DNA of 64,000 nucleotides from the NCBI GenBank assembly GCA_963781785.1, contig CAWAHD010000002.1:2790001-2854000 (forward strand), written 5' to 3'. Each line of letters opens with the position of its first letter. The stretch's first letter is position 1. The notes under the pieces are model-generated. The model did no database searches. It was not told the DNA's origin and was given only the letters and a program-made list of their open reading frames with translations. The translations under genes were made by a program, and so were the position numbers. Positions 34,644-42,477 of this stretch are shown here, in pieces. Origin of the DNA: CAWAHD01 sp963781785 (GTDB lineage: Bacteria; Planctomycetota; Planctomycetia; Isosphaerales; Isosphaeraceae).

Positions 34644-34880
34644 ATGAAAAAAACCAACACACCTGAGCCGATCTTTGCCGTGTGCATCAACAATCGGGAC
34701 TATCCGGCATCCCTCGAGTTGCACAAGATCTACCGCGTATTGCCTGACGACGATGCGGCCGAGAAGGGCGATATCCGGATCGTTGACGAGAGCGGTGAAG
34801 ACTACTTATACCGCGCCAAGGACTTCGTGGTGATTAACGTGCCTGCCAAAGTCCGAAGGGCCTTGCTTCGGGCATCGTAG
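34644..34880 (+). CDS. Small conserved protein, second of a pair
   Basis: 78 residues: IFAVCINNRDYPASLELHKI, then RVLPDDDAAEKGDIRIVDES and GEDYLYRAKDFVVI. This is a small SH3-like or beta-barrel protein found in planctomycetes and cyanobacteria, often next to the preceding type. The 3-base spacing suggests translational coupling. A toxin-antitoxin or regulatory role has been suggested for neither, as far as I know; role unknown. Confidence 0.65.
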   Translation: MKKTNTPEPIFAVCINNRDYPASLELHKIYRVLPDDDAAEKGDIRIVDESGEDYLYRAKDFVVINVPAKVRRALLRAS

Positions 34881-35170
34881 GACGGATACGTGCGCCGGAA
34901 GTGCGCCTGCGGGCAAGCGCGGAGACGACAAGACACGCATTGCGATGGGCCCAGGCCGACGCAATGAGCGACGTCGGGCTGATGCGAAGGCAACGAGCGG
35001 CCGAAAAGTCGCAATCGCCTGACCCCGGTGCGCGATCATCGGGGAAGGATCGCTGAGGGCCCTGATGGGCATGGTCTGCGCACGACCGCCGTCGTGCACC
35101 GTCGCCTGCGGCGCGGAGTCGAGTTCGGCAAGGCAAGGGATGCCAGTCGACAAGCGCGACTTCGACTGAG
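34881..35170. other. Intergenic stretch without a supported gene
   Basis: No ORF with protein-like composition. Shadow ORFs on the minus strand run into the decayed genes at 35171-35455. Confidence 0.5.
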
Positions 35171-35363
35171 CTATCGCGCCGGGCACCCACCGAGGTTCGC
35201 CAGATGGCGCACGCCCGTGTCGGCCTTCGCTCTGCGAGGGTACGTTCTTTCGCCAAAGGCGATGACAGCCGCCGTCCCTGTGGCGACCTCCCGCAGCCGC
35301 TCGCGACTCGCGGCGAAGAAGCGACCCAGCAGCCGGCCACCCCTCAGCTTCTCCAGCCTGGCC
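35171..35363 (-). pseudogene. Remnant of a RAYT (REP-associated tyrosine transposase) C-terminus
   Basis: Minus-strand reading gives RLEKLRGGRLLGRFFAASRE, then RLREVA, a short diverged insert, and LANLGGCPAR before a TAG at 35173. The same sequence, slightly different, occurs at 36332-36480. There is no start and no catalytic part, so this is a fragment. It is fused directly to a DUF2283 remnant. Confidence 0.6.
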
Positions 35364-35455
35364 TTTGTCTTGGATCGTCGAACGAGAGGCTCAGGGTGTT
35401 GCCCTGGCGATCGTAGTAGACCCTCAGCTTCTCCGTGATTCCTTCTCCGGCTTGA
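35363..35455 (-). pseudogene. Remnant of a DUF2283 gene
   Basis: The minus strand reads EKLRVYYDRQGNTLSLSFDD, clearly homologous to the intact DUF2283 protein at 10369-10620, and then runs into the RAYT fragment. About 25-30 codons survive and no start codon fits. Confidence 0.65.
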
Positions 35456-35581
35456 TATTCTTGGTGAAGTATGCGGTTACGACAAAACGTTCGTCATGGT
35501 CCGCTGGGGCTGGTAGTGCAAATTTAGCTAAATCTTGTTGACTCTTTGGCTTTGTGTTCCATAATAGTTAGAGAAGGAGGC

Positions 35582-35794
35582 ATGATGTCCACAAAGCGGA
35601 CGATGACCTTGAATTTAACAGATGCCGAGATGGCGGCATTAGAGGATCTTTGCCGGAAAAAAGACTTGTCGAAGACGGCTGTGCTTCGGCAAGCTCTCCG
35701 GCTGTACCAGATCGTTGATGGCCGACTCGAGCGGGGCGAGAAGCTCTTTTTCGAAGACCTGACGAAGGCCAAAGCAGAGGTCATGGTCTTGTGA
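35582..35794 (+). CDS. Ribbon-helix-helix (CopG-like) DNA-binding protein
   Basis: About 70 residues from the ATG at 35582 (AAGGAGG just upstream). TMTLNLTDAEMAALEDLCRK followed by DLSKTAVLRQALRLYQIVDG is a clear RHH fold: a beta strand then two helices. Such proteins are often antitoxins or autorepressors. The downstream gene starts 6 bases later, so the two are probably one transcript; no classic toxin follows. Confidence 0.8.
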   Translation: MMSTKRTMTLNLTDAEMAALEDLCRKKDLSKTAVLRQALRLYQIVDGRLERGEKLFFEDLTKAKAEVMVL

Positions 35795-35800
35795 GTAATC

Positions 35801-36289
35801 ATGGCACCTACAACCAAGACCGATGGACCAACGCGCGAGTGGTTACTGAACGCTGGAGAGGCTGAAGATTCATGCCGCTCGCTGTCAGTAGGCGGACTTG
35901 CATCCGATCTCGGACTGCTGTCGTCGGTTCCTGCAAGAGTTCAGCCGGCTTTCTCACGATTGGTCGAGTATGCACGGCGAAACCAAGGGCTTACGGTCGA
36001 GCAATTGGCCGAACAAGCCGATATCGACCTGGCGGCGATTGTCGAGATTGAAACGGAGGATACGACAACTCCTGAGGTCAGAACTGTCTATCAACTGGCG
36101 CAGGTGCTCCAACTGAGTCCCGGTACGCTCATGGAGGTTGCCGGCCTTGCCACTCCGCGACCAGAAATCAAAAACGCTGCACTGAAATTCGCTGCGCGGT
36201 CAGAGTCGACCGCTCAACTCTCTCATGACGAAAAAGAAGCGTTGGAAGAATTCGTGAAGGTGCTTGTCGAGACATCGGACGGAGTCTGA
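35801..36289 (+). CDS. HTH (XRE-like) regulator
   Basis: 162 residues, ATG at 35801. An XRE-type HTH lies at residues 50-105 (VEYARRNQGLTVEQLAEQAD, IDLAAIVEIE, VYQLAQVLQLSPGTLMEVAG), followed by an acidic helical C-terminus (SHDEKEALEEFVKVLVE). Proteins like this often precede an ImmA/IrrE-type peptidase, but after this gene only a decayed transposase is seen. Probably controls its own operon with the RHH protein. Confidence 0.78.
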   Translation: MAPTTKTDGPTREWLLNAGEAEDSCRSLSVGGLASDLGLLSSVPARVQPAFSRLVEYARRNQGLTVEQLAEQADIDLAAIVEIETEDTTTPEVRTVYQLAQVLQLSPGTLMEVAGLATPRPEIKNAALKFAARSESTAQLSHDEKEALEEFVKVLVETSDGV

Positions 36290-36331
36290 TTCCTTGCATA
36301 ACCGCTTCTTGGCGGAACGTGTGCTTGGCCT

Positions 36332-36655
36332 CTAGCGAGCAGGGCACCCGCCCAGATTGGCCAGGCGGTGCGGACCCAGGCGGGCAGCGACCTCTCGCAG
36401 CCGCTCGCGACTCGCGGCGCAGAAGCGGCCCAGCAGTCGCCCGCCTTTGAGCTTCTCCAGCCGAGCCTGCCAGCCTTCCGCGCTCGCGCCGAGCCGAGCG
36501 AGAATTCCCGCCAGCTCGGCCGAAATCGCGGTCTTCCCCTCGCGGAATAGCCGGCCCGGTGTAATCCACCAGCATCAGATAGCTGCCCAGCGAGAGACAT
36601 TCCAGCATCCGTTCACCGGACGAACCCAGCCTGCCTCCGTCTTCGATCGGGCCTG
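36332..36655 (-). pseudogene. Remnant of a RAYT C-terminal half
   Basis: Minus-strand frame: PIEDGGRLGSSGERMLE, SLGSYLMLVDYTGRLF, then (another frame) REGKTAISAELAGILARLGA and RLEKLKGGRLLGRFCAASRE, ending NLGGCPAR-TAG. These are the C-terminal blocks of planctomycete RAYT proteins as I recall them. Frameshifted, and separated from the N-terminal part at 37263-37538 by a MITE-like insert. Not functional. Confidence 0.65.
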
Positions 36656-36831
36656 ATTGGCGTTGGAACTGCGAGCGCTTTTGCCGAGTAAATTGCGGGT
36701 ACGATTCGCGCGAGGGCCAACGAACAGCCAGGCCGCTGATTCGGTCCCTGACGGACCCATCGTCGTGGACGCAGGCACTCCGACCCACACAGATCACACC
36801 GTCACGGACAGACCCGAGTGACAAAGGGCAT

Positions 36832-37026
36832 TTAAGCCACAGATGAGCACAGATTTACACGGATAAGAAAATGGCCGACGACGGGTGCAAAGGTCCACTC
36901 GACCGACGGGCTTACGGAACGACTCATCCGCTTCGGCCTCACTGTGTTGACGCCCTGCCGCCTCCGATATGCATCTATGACTGGTGCGTCTTATCTGTGT
37001 TCATCAGTGCGCATCTGTGGCTAAAT
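36832..37026. repeat. MITE-like element with about 33-bp terminal inverted repeats
   Basis: AGCCACAGATGAGCACAGAT (36835 onward, arm to 36867) is matched in inverted orientation by ATCAGTGCGCATCTGTGGCT (36990-37025 arm), with few mismatches over about 33 bp. The enclosed 120 bases have no coding potential for a transposase. It lies between the two RAYT remnants. Similar ACAGAT..ACACGGAT repeats are known to me from several bacterial genomes. Confidence 0.6.
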
Positions 37027-37262
37027 TGCATTCGGCTGGCCTCCGGAACCTCCATGATTCCCACCGCCACCGGGTTGAGATCGATGTCAGCGCAAGTTGC
37101 CAACAGCGATTCTTCATCCAGCACGCCAACGCTCTTGAACTGCTGCTCGAAAAACGCGCCGTGCGGTTTGTCGTGCCGATTGGCCAGCCGCGAGAGCGGC
37201 TGATTCAGATTCTGAATCCGTCACAACTCCGCGCCGTGCGCGCATCTGTTCGGATTTGAGAT

Positions 37263-37538
37263 TTAGGATTTCGTGCTTGGTTGCGGCTCTGCCGCAATAG
37301 GCATTTTAGAGGCTTCAGGGTCGAGGCGCACCAGCAGATGCAAATGATTGTCCAGAACCGAGAAGCTGCCGACCGGGATGGCGAAGATTTCCGAAAGTTC
37401 CTGCACGCGATTCTCGATCCATTCTTTGCGGTTCAACGGTCCTTCACCGAGCAGGAACGCGCGTCGGACACAGCGAGTCACGCAATGATACCAACGCGTT
37501 ACGGCTATATCGACGAGTTGCGAGCGAGCGACAGTCAT
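37263..37538 (-). pseudogene. RAYT/Y1 transposase, N-terminal remnant
   Basis: ATG at 37538 with GGGAGG upstream. WYHCVTRCVRRAFLLGEGPL, RKEWIENRVQELSEIFAI and SVLDNHLHLLVRLDP are typical of REP-associated Y1 (HUH) transposases; NHLHLL contains the HUH metal-binding pair. The ORF then leaves the family (KMPIAAEPQPSTKS) and stops, so the catalytic-Tyr region is missing. The C-terminal part is at 36332-36655. Confidence 0.7.
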
Positions 37539-37693
37539 GATGCAGCCTCCCGGGACGACCCAGGCTACCAAATCCGATCGCTTCGTAGAAGATCTACGTT
37601 GCGTGTTCTTTCTTTTTGGCCTTGACGTGCCGGTTCACACCCTACATGATGCTGGGTGCGTTGGTGTCGCCGTCGGCTTAAAGGCCACCGCCG

Positions 37694-38221
37694 ATGCGTG
37701 CAATTGCTTTCGTTCACACCTGCCCGCGTTCTCTTCGCTGGGCTGTACTCTCGGCCGGGGCTGTCGTCATCTGCACTGCCCTTCCGGTGGTGCTGCTGTC
37801 GCTGAATCATACCCCCCCCTTGAATCCGGCAAGTTCGGCGCGTCAGCGTTTTCCGCTCGAGATCAGCCCTGATCCCGTTGATCTTGGAGTCTTGCGACCT
37901 CGCGCATCGGCCCAAGGGACGATCTCGCTTCGCAATCGAGGCCCGCACCCGCTAAATGTGCAGCGCATCGAGACAAGCTGCCCTTGCCTGACGACAACGC
38001 CAGGACCGATCTGGATCGGCCGTGGCGAGTGCAAGGTTTTGGCGGTCGAGTTTGACCCGTCCCAAGAGTCCGATTTTCGCGGCAGCCTCGCGATTGACGT
38101 AACAGGCTATGACGGCGACGCGGTGGCATTCCATACTCTGGTCGAGCTGGAGGTCCGGACCACGACTGTCAAGGGCGCCTGGCAGTTGGCTGTCTATCCA
38201 AACGGGGAGGGCCGTCCGTGA
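37694..38221 (+). CDS. DUF1573 protein 1 of a three-gene row
   Basis: 175 residues, ATG at 37694. An N-terminal signal-anchor (RWAVLSAGAVVICTALPVVL) precedes an Ig-like DUF1573 domain: PVDLGVLRPRASAQGTISLR, then the paired-cysteine loop ETSCPCLTTTP and CKVLAVEFDP. The fold resembles ASPM/SPD2/hydin (ASH)-type domains. The stop overlaps the next start (GTGA), so it is coupled with the second DUF1573 gene. Probably membrane-tethered on the periplasmic side; function unknown. Confidence 0.82.
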   Translation: MRAIAFVHTCPRSLRWAVLSAGAVVICTALPVVLLSLNHTPPLNPASSARQRFPLEISPDPVDLGVLRPRASAQGTISLRNRGPHPLNVQRIETSCPCLTTTPGPIWIGRGECKVLAVEFDPSQESDFRGSLAIDVTGYDGDAVAFHTLVELEVRTTTVKGAWQLAVYPNGEGRP

Positions 38222-38730
38222 TTCCGAGAGTTGTCGAATCGCCGGTTTCACCGGAGCAGGGTCAGGACGAGGTCGCTGCGCCACATGCCCCTCGAATCCA
38301 GAAAAGGTCCATGGCGTGGTTGGCGACAACCATAATCTTGGTTATCGTTGGATTTGGATCAGTACTGGTCGCCGGGATCCAACGGTTCGGCTCAGCAGCG
38401 TCGGCACTGGCCTATTTGCGCGGGGATCCCTTGGTCCCCGACGCATATCGTAAGTCCTTCGGGACTGTGGCAAGTGACGAACGCCCTTCCCTCGAATACT
38501 CGCTCCGGAACTGCACCGAGAAACCGATCAAGGTGCTTGGTGTGACTCGGTCTTGTACGTGTCTGGCTACGTGCGATCTTCCCATCGTCATACCGCCCCA
38601 TGGGGCGGCCGTTCTGACGGTGAGTTCTCTCGCGAAGGCCACTTTGGGTCCGTACTCCGAGCGGTTGAGGCTGTTTACAGACTCTGGACAGTCGAACTTC
38701 GTCCTCGAGGTCCGGGGCGTCTTTCGGTAG
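38218..38730 (+). CDS. DUF1573 protein 2
   Basis: 170 residues from the GTG at 38218, overlapping the previous stop. Membrane helix AWLATTIILVIVGFGSVLVA, then the DUF1573 pattern FGTVASDERPSLEYSLRNCT, the Cys loop TRSCTCLATCDLP and PPHGAAVLTV. Same architecture as its neighbours (helix plus one domain), clearly a diverged tandem duplicate. The next gene starts 27 bases after its stop. Confidence 0.82.
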   Translation: MIPRVVESPVSPEQGQDEVAAPHAPRIQKRSMAWLATTIILVIVGFGSVLVAGIQRFGSAASALAYLRGDPLVPDAYRKSFGTVASDERPSLEYSLRNCTEKPIKVLGVTRSCTCLATCDLPIVIPPHGAAVLTVSSLAKATLGPYSERLRLFTDSGQSNFVLEVRGVFR

Positions 38731-38756
38731 CACGCCGGTCTGGAGGCTGCACAACA

Positions 38757-39215
38757 ATGCCAAGGCTTACGCTTCTGCAGCTGGGATCGCTCCTCTCAGC
38801 CTTGGCCTCCTTGCTGCTGTTCGGTCTGGGCGCTTTGCTTCTGGGCGGAGCATCGGAACGGATCGCTCCGGAAAGAGGGCCGCGGGTCGAGCCCCGGATG
38901 TGGGCCTTGGGTGATTTGGCCCCCGGAGCGGCGGTCCCTGTTAACTTCACCGTGACGAACACGTCGTCCAGACCGGTCAAGCTGCTCGGGATTTCAGGTT
39001 TCTGCGTATCCTGGGGTTGCGTTTCTGCTGCGACCGGTTTCCCCGTCCGGGTTGCTCCTCATGGCTCCGCTACGGTGGGTCTTCATTTACGTCCGAGCAC
39101 CGGCGGATTCTCTGGCGAGTTCGCAACCGAAGTCATCTTATTTAGTGACGCTCCCGGGCGCGAGCAAACACCGCTTCGAATCAACGGTAGGGTCGTCCGC
39201 CCGGCGGAGCCGTGA
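38757..39215 (+). CDS. DUF1573 protein 3
   Basis: 152 residues from the ATG at 38757. An N-terminal hydrophobic segment (LGSLLSALASLLLFGLGALL) precedes MWALGDLAPGAAVPVNFTVT, the Cys pair in SGFCVSWGCVSA and the strand pattern of DUF1573. The cysteine spacing differs from the other two (C-x4-C against C-x-C). Third member of the row; a Cys-rich secreted peptide follows 85 bases later. Confidence 0.78.
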   Translation: MPRLTLLQLGSLLSALASLLLFGLGALLLGGASERIAPERGPRVEPRMWALGDLAPGAAVPVNFTVTNTSSRPVKLLGISGFCVSWGCVSAATGFPVRVAPHGSATVGLHLRPSTGGFSGEFATEVILFSDAPGREQTPLRINGRVVRPAEP

Positions 39216-39300
39216 TCGAGACGTGCCATCCCGTTCTCGGATTTCGAACAGTCAGCGGACTCAATCTGAACATCGTATGACCTTCAGGAAGGAGTTTCCA

Positions 39301-39588
39301 ATGTCGCGTGCCCTCTCCCTTACGTCCAGTTTCTTTTCCGCGGCTTTCGTGGTTCTGCTCGTTCTCGGCTTGCTGGTTCTCGGTGGCCCAGTGGTCGCTG
39401 ACGAGCCGCTGGGGCCGCCCGGAGACGAACCGCCCGCCTGCGCAATCGTGCAAGGCTCGTGCCCGCTGGGGATCACGGCTTGCGTCGAGATGCACTGCTG
39501 CTATGGCCAATTCCTCTTGATTTCAGGATCATGTTGCATTTGTCAGGACACGGATTGCGTGAGTGGCGAGGTGTGCGAGGCCGGTTAG
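39301..39588 (+). CDS. Secreted cysteine-rich peptide (ten Cys)
   Basis: 95 residues from the ATG at 39301 (GGAAGGAG 8 bases upstream). A strong signal peptide (FFSAAFVVLLVLGLLVLGGP, cleavage near VVA-DEP) is followed by a mature part of about 61 residues with ten cysteines: one early, then CPLG, AC, CC, CC, C, C and C, all in the last 48 residues. Even number and close packing suggest five disulfides, as in knottin-like or growth-factor-like peptides. No family recognised. Its place between DUF1573 genes and an exported anchored protein suggests a joint function. Confidence 0.7.
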   Translation: MSRALSLTSSFFSAAFVVLLVLGLLVLGGPVVADEPLGPPGDEPPACAIVQGSCPLGITACVEMHCCYGQFLLISGSCCICQDTDCVSGEVCEAG

Positions 39589-39936
39589 ATTCTACTTTGG
39601 TGAGTCCCTGCGCCGTGCGCATACTCGGGGATTGCCGCTGACAGAATGCAGATTCCCGCGCAGACGCCACCAACGTTCGGGCTCTGGACCCTGGATGGTT
39701 GGGTTCGCAGTACGTGGCCGACTGAGGCGTCCGGGCCGCCTGTGTCGCACGGCTTCGAGATTCTCCGCCGGGGTCGTCGGCAACACAGATGATTGATTGG
39801 AGTGAGGGGAACGCCCTCTGCAAGCAGCACAGGGTTCCTTTCCCCCGGGGCTACCTGCGGGTTGGGCGGTCGGGGTTTTTCGTGGGCGTCCCTTCTCAAT
39901 GTTTCGCAAACCGTTTTCTGTTCCGGCGGTCCTCCC

Positions 39937-40968
39937 ATGAAGACAGAGCTGCTCGCGATCGCGGTTTTGTTGATGATGTTTGTTAGCCCGGCAAGGGCGC
40001 AAGGCACCGACGACCGTCTGAAGAAGAGGTTTCTATCGGAATATCCCGAGGCCCTCAAGGCGTGGGAGGCTCGGTCTTCCAGGGTAGAGGCTACCGTCAA
40101 ATACACAGAGGACGATACGAGGAACAAGGCCACGCCACATAGGGAAGTCCTCTTTTCGTACAAGTGCAAGTTGCCGGACATGATGCTTCTGACTTCGATC
40201 TCGAATGGTGCGGAAGGGCAGCGGGAGGAAACTGTGAATGGCAGCAACAAGAATTATTCTTTTGCGTTAAGGAAGAGCGGGGAGGGCACGGATTTTCGTA
40301 TAAAATCTCTGGAAGCGGCCAACGGCTCTGATCGCGGAGCCAGACGCACGACCCTGATGTTGCTGAAGACGTCCTTATGGGCGCCGTATTCTGCCCCATT
40401 GCCGAATGTGGGTCTCCTCTCCCAACCTCGTTTCGCCGTCCGTGGGGTCTCGACCGTTGACCGCAATGGGAAGAGCCTGCTCAAGGTCGAATTCGATGTC
40501 CCCTACACGCCTCCGAGTGAGGAGCGAGGGAAGACCGCCCGCGGCTCTGGAGGGTTCGAGGGTTTTTTACTCGTCTCTCCCGAGGAGAAGTGGGTGATTT
40601 ATGAATTCGAGCGTCGGGATACCAGGGGGAGCCAGCGGTTCTCGCGTAAGGGAACCATGGAGTATCTGGGAACCGCGGAGGGTTTCCCTATCCCAAAGCG
40701 AGCAGTCCATCAGCTATGGAAACTCCCCGAAGGGGCGCTTGTCGACACGGCTTCACGCGATTTCCTGGAGTTCCGATTCGCCGACGTCCCCGACAAGGAG
40801 TTCACATTGACCGCCTTCGGCCTCCCGGAAGCGGTCTCGCAGCCGGCGAAAGTCGCTCGCTCTGGTCGTTTGGGCTACTGGCTTCTGGCCCTCGCGCTGG
40901 CTGCGCTGGCTGCGGCGGTGTCCTTTAAAATCGCCGCGTCCCGACGCAGGCCGTCACTTTCCTCGTGA
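39937..40968 (+). CDS. Exported protein with C-terminal membrane anchor
   Basis: 343 residues from the ATG at 39937, which opens a signal peptide (KTELLAIAVLLMMFVSPARA). The mature part (LKKRFLSEYPEALKAWEARS; FSYKCKLPDMMLLTSI; FEGFLLVSPEEKWVIYEFE) has the alternating strand pattern of LolA/LppX-like half-barrels, a weak inference. Near the C-terminus a membrane helix (LGYWLLALALAALAAAVSF) is followed by a basic tail, so it is held in the membrane facing out. Possibly receives or processes the upstream Cys-rich peptide; not shown. Confidence 0.65.
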   Translation: MKTELLAIAVLLMMFVSPARAQGTDDRLKKRFLSEYPEALKAWEARSSRVEATVKYTEDDTRNKATPHREVLFSYKCKLPDMMLLTSISNGAEGQREETVNGSNKNYSFALRKSGEGTDFRIKSLEAANGSDRGARRTTLMLLKTSLWAPYSAPLPNVGLLSQPRFAVRGVSTVDRNGKSLLKVEFDVPYTPPSEERGKTARGSGGFEGFLLVSPEEKWVIYEFERRDTRGSQRFSRKGTMEYLGTAEGFPIPKRAVHQLWKLPEGALVDTASRDFLEFRFADVPDKEFTLTAFGLPEAVSQPAKVARSGRLGYWLLALALAALAAAVSFKIAASRRRPSLSS

Positions 40969-40978
40969 CCGGAATCTC

Positions 40979-42220
40979 ATGCTCCAGAGCGAAGTACCCT
41001 CTTGGTGCGGTAGACCGCGGAGCCTGAGACAGGGCTTCTGGGAGCACTCAAAATCGCATGAATGCGACGAGGGCATCGACCGCTGTGGCTCGCCGAACCA
41101 AGGCGACGTAACAGCCATCGAGCTGGTCACTACCGAGGGGGTACGCGATGGTAGTTTCGGAGGCGGCAATCAAAGGACGGCTTTCACGCTGATCGAACTC
41201 CTTGTCTCGATCTCGATCATCTCCCTCCTGATCGCGCTGCTCCTGCCCGCCGTTCAATCCGCCCGCGAGGGCGCCCGCCGCGCCCAGTGCTCGAATAACC
41301 TCAAGCAATTCGGCCTGGCGCTACAGGGCTACCACGACGCGTTCGGCTCCCTCCCTCCAGGGCGCATCAAAGCATACGACCCGCGATACTCCGGTCCTAA
41401 CCCGCCGTGTACCTCGTCGATCGTGGACAAGAGCATCGAGGTATTCGCCCTGGGCTTCATGGAGGAAAACACCACCTACAACGCAATCAACCAGAGCCTC
41501 GCCATCATCGGCGGCGAGAACAGCACCGTTCATGCCATTGCGATTTCCGCGTTCGCGTGTCCCAGCGACCCGATGGCGGGTTATGCCCGCGATCTCAACC
41601 TCGGCGCGCTCACGAAATACAGAGTGCCCGACCCGGCCCGCATGGTCTTCACCAGCTATGCCGGCATGGTCGGCTCGCTGCCGGTGCTGGCCCAGCCCTT
41701 GCCGAGCACGAATTGCGTCGTGCCCGCCGCGGTGGTCGTGCAGTGCAACGGCGTCTTCAACGACCTGGCCCCGATGAGGCTGGCCTCCGTCACCGACGGA
41801 CTCTCCAACACCATCTTCATGGCCGAGAAGGCGACGACCATCCTCCAGGAATTGAGCGCCGTCAACCCGCAGTTTCCCGCTAAGCACGGCTGGTACATCA
41901 CCGGCAACTGGGGCGATACGCTGATCACGGCGCTCTACCCGCTGAATGCGTGCGACAAGGTCGCCATGGTGGCGACCAGGGCGTGGACCAATTCCGCCTC
42001 GAGCATGCACCCCGGCGGCCTGAACGTCCTGATGGGCGACGGCTCGGTGCGGTTCATCAAGGACTCGATTCAGTCCTGGCCGTTCGCCCCGATTTCGGGT
42101 AATCCGGCCGGGGCCTCGCAGAATGGACAAGGCGTGTGGGTGGGCCTGCCGCCGTCTGGCGTCTGGCAGTCGCTCTCGACCCGTTCCGGCGCAGAGGTGC
42201 TGAGCGCCGATTCGTACTGA
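40979..42220 (+). CDS. DUF1559 prepilin-like protein
   Basis: The ORF's first ATG is 40979, but the prepilin signal (RTAFTLIELLVSISIISLLI) begins only at about residue 66 and no better in-frame start exists, so a small upstream error is possible. The family body follows: SAREGARRAQCSNNLKQFGL, FACPSDPMAGYA, LASVTDGLSNTIFMAE and the C-terminal SMHPGGLNVLMGDGSVRFI. About 350 residues after the signal, normal for DUF1559. Lies 10 bases after the anchored protein gene, so it may be the last gene of the 37.7-42.2 kb cluster. Confidence 0.9.
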   Translation: MLQSEVPSWCGRPRSLRQGFWEHSKSHECDEGIDRCGSPNQGDVTAIELVTTEGVRDGSFGGGNQRTAFTLIELLVSISIISLLIALLLPAVQSAREGARRAQCSNNLKQFGLALQGYHDAFGSLPPGRIKAYDPRYSGPNPPCTSSIVDKSIEVFALGFMEENTTYNAINQSLAIIGGENSTVHAIAISAFACPSDPMAGYARDLNLGALTKYRVPDPARMVFTSYAGMVGSLPVLAQPLPSTNCVVPAAVVVQCNGVFNDLAPMRLASVTDGLSNTIFMAEKATTILQELSAVNPQFPAKHGWYITGNWGDTLITALYPLNACDKVAMVATRAWTNSASSMHPGGLNVLMGDGSVRFIKDSIQSWPFAPISGNPAGASQNGQGVWVGLPPSGVWQSLSTRSGAEVLSADSY

Positions 42221-42441
42221 AGGCAGCCGCTCCCGCGTTTGTGGAAGCTCGACCATGGGGTGGGACCCGCTCGGCGCACTTGCTAGGGAACGCCCGTTGA
42301 CATGGGTTACGCTGGCGTACGGTGCTGCGCGTTTCGCGGCCAGCATCTTCTCGAAAGCCTTGAGGCTCCGGACACCCGGGTTGCCGACTTCTTCCAGGAA
42401 TACGCCTCGGCGCGGAATCATTTCGAGGCGATCGCCTGGAG
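42221..42441. other. Intergenic stretch before element copy B
   Basis: No supported gene. The bases next to the element (TCGCCTGGAG) do not match those at its other end, so no target duplication is evident. Confidence 0.5.
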
Positions 42442-42477
42442 CTGTGCCCCCACCATTAATCGTGCAGCGATTGGGCG

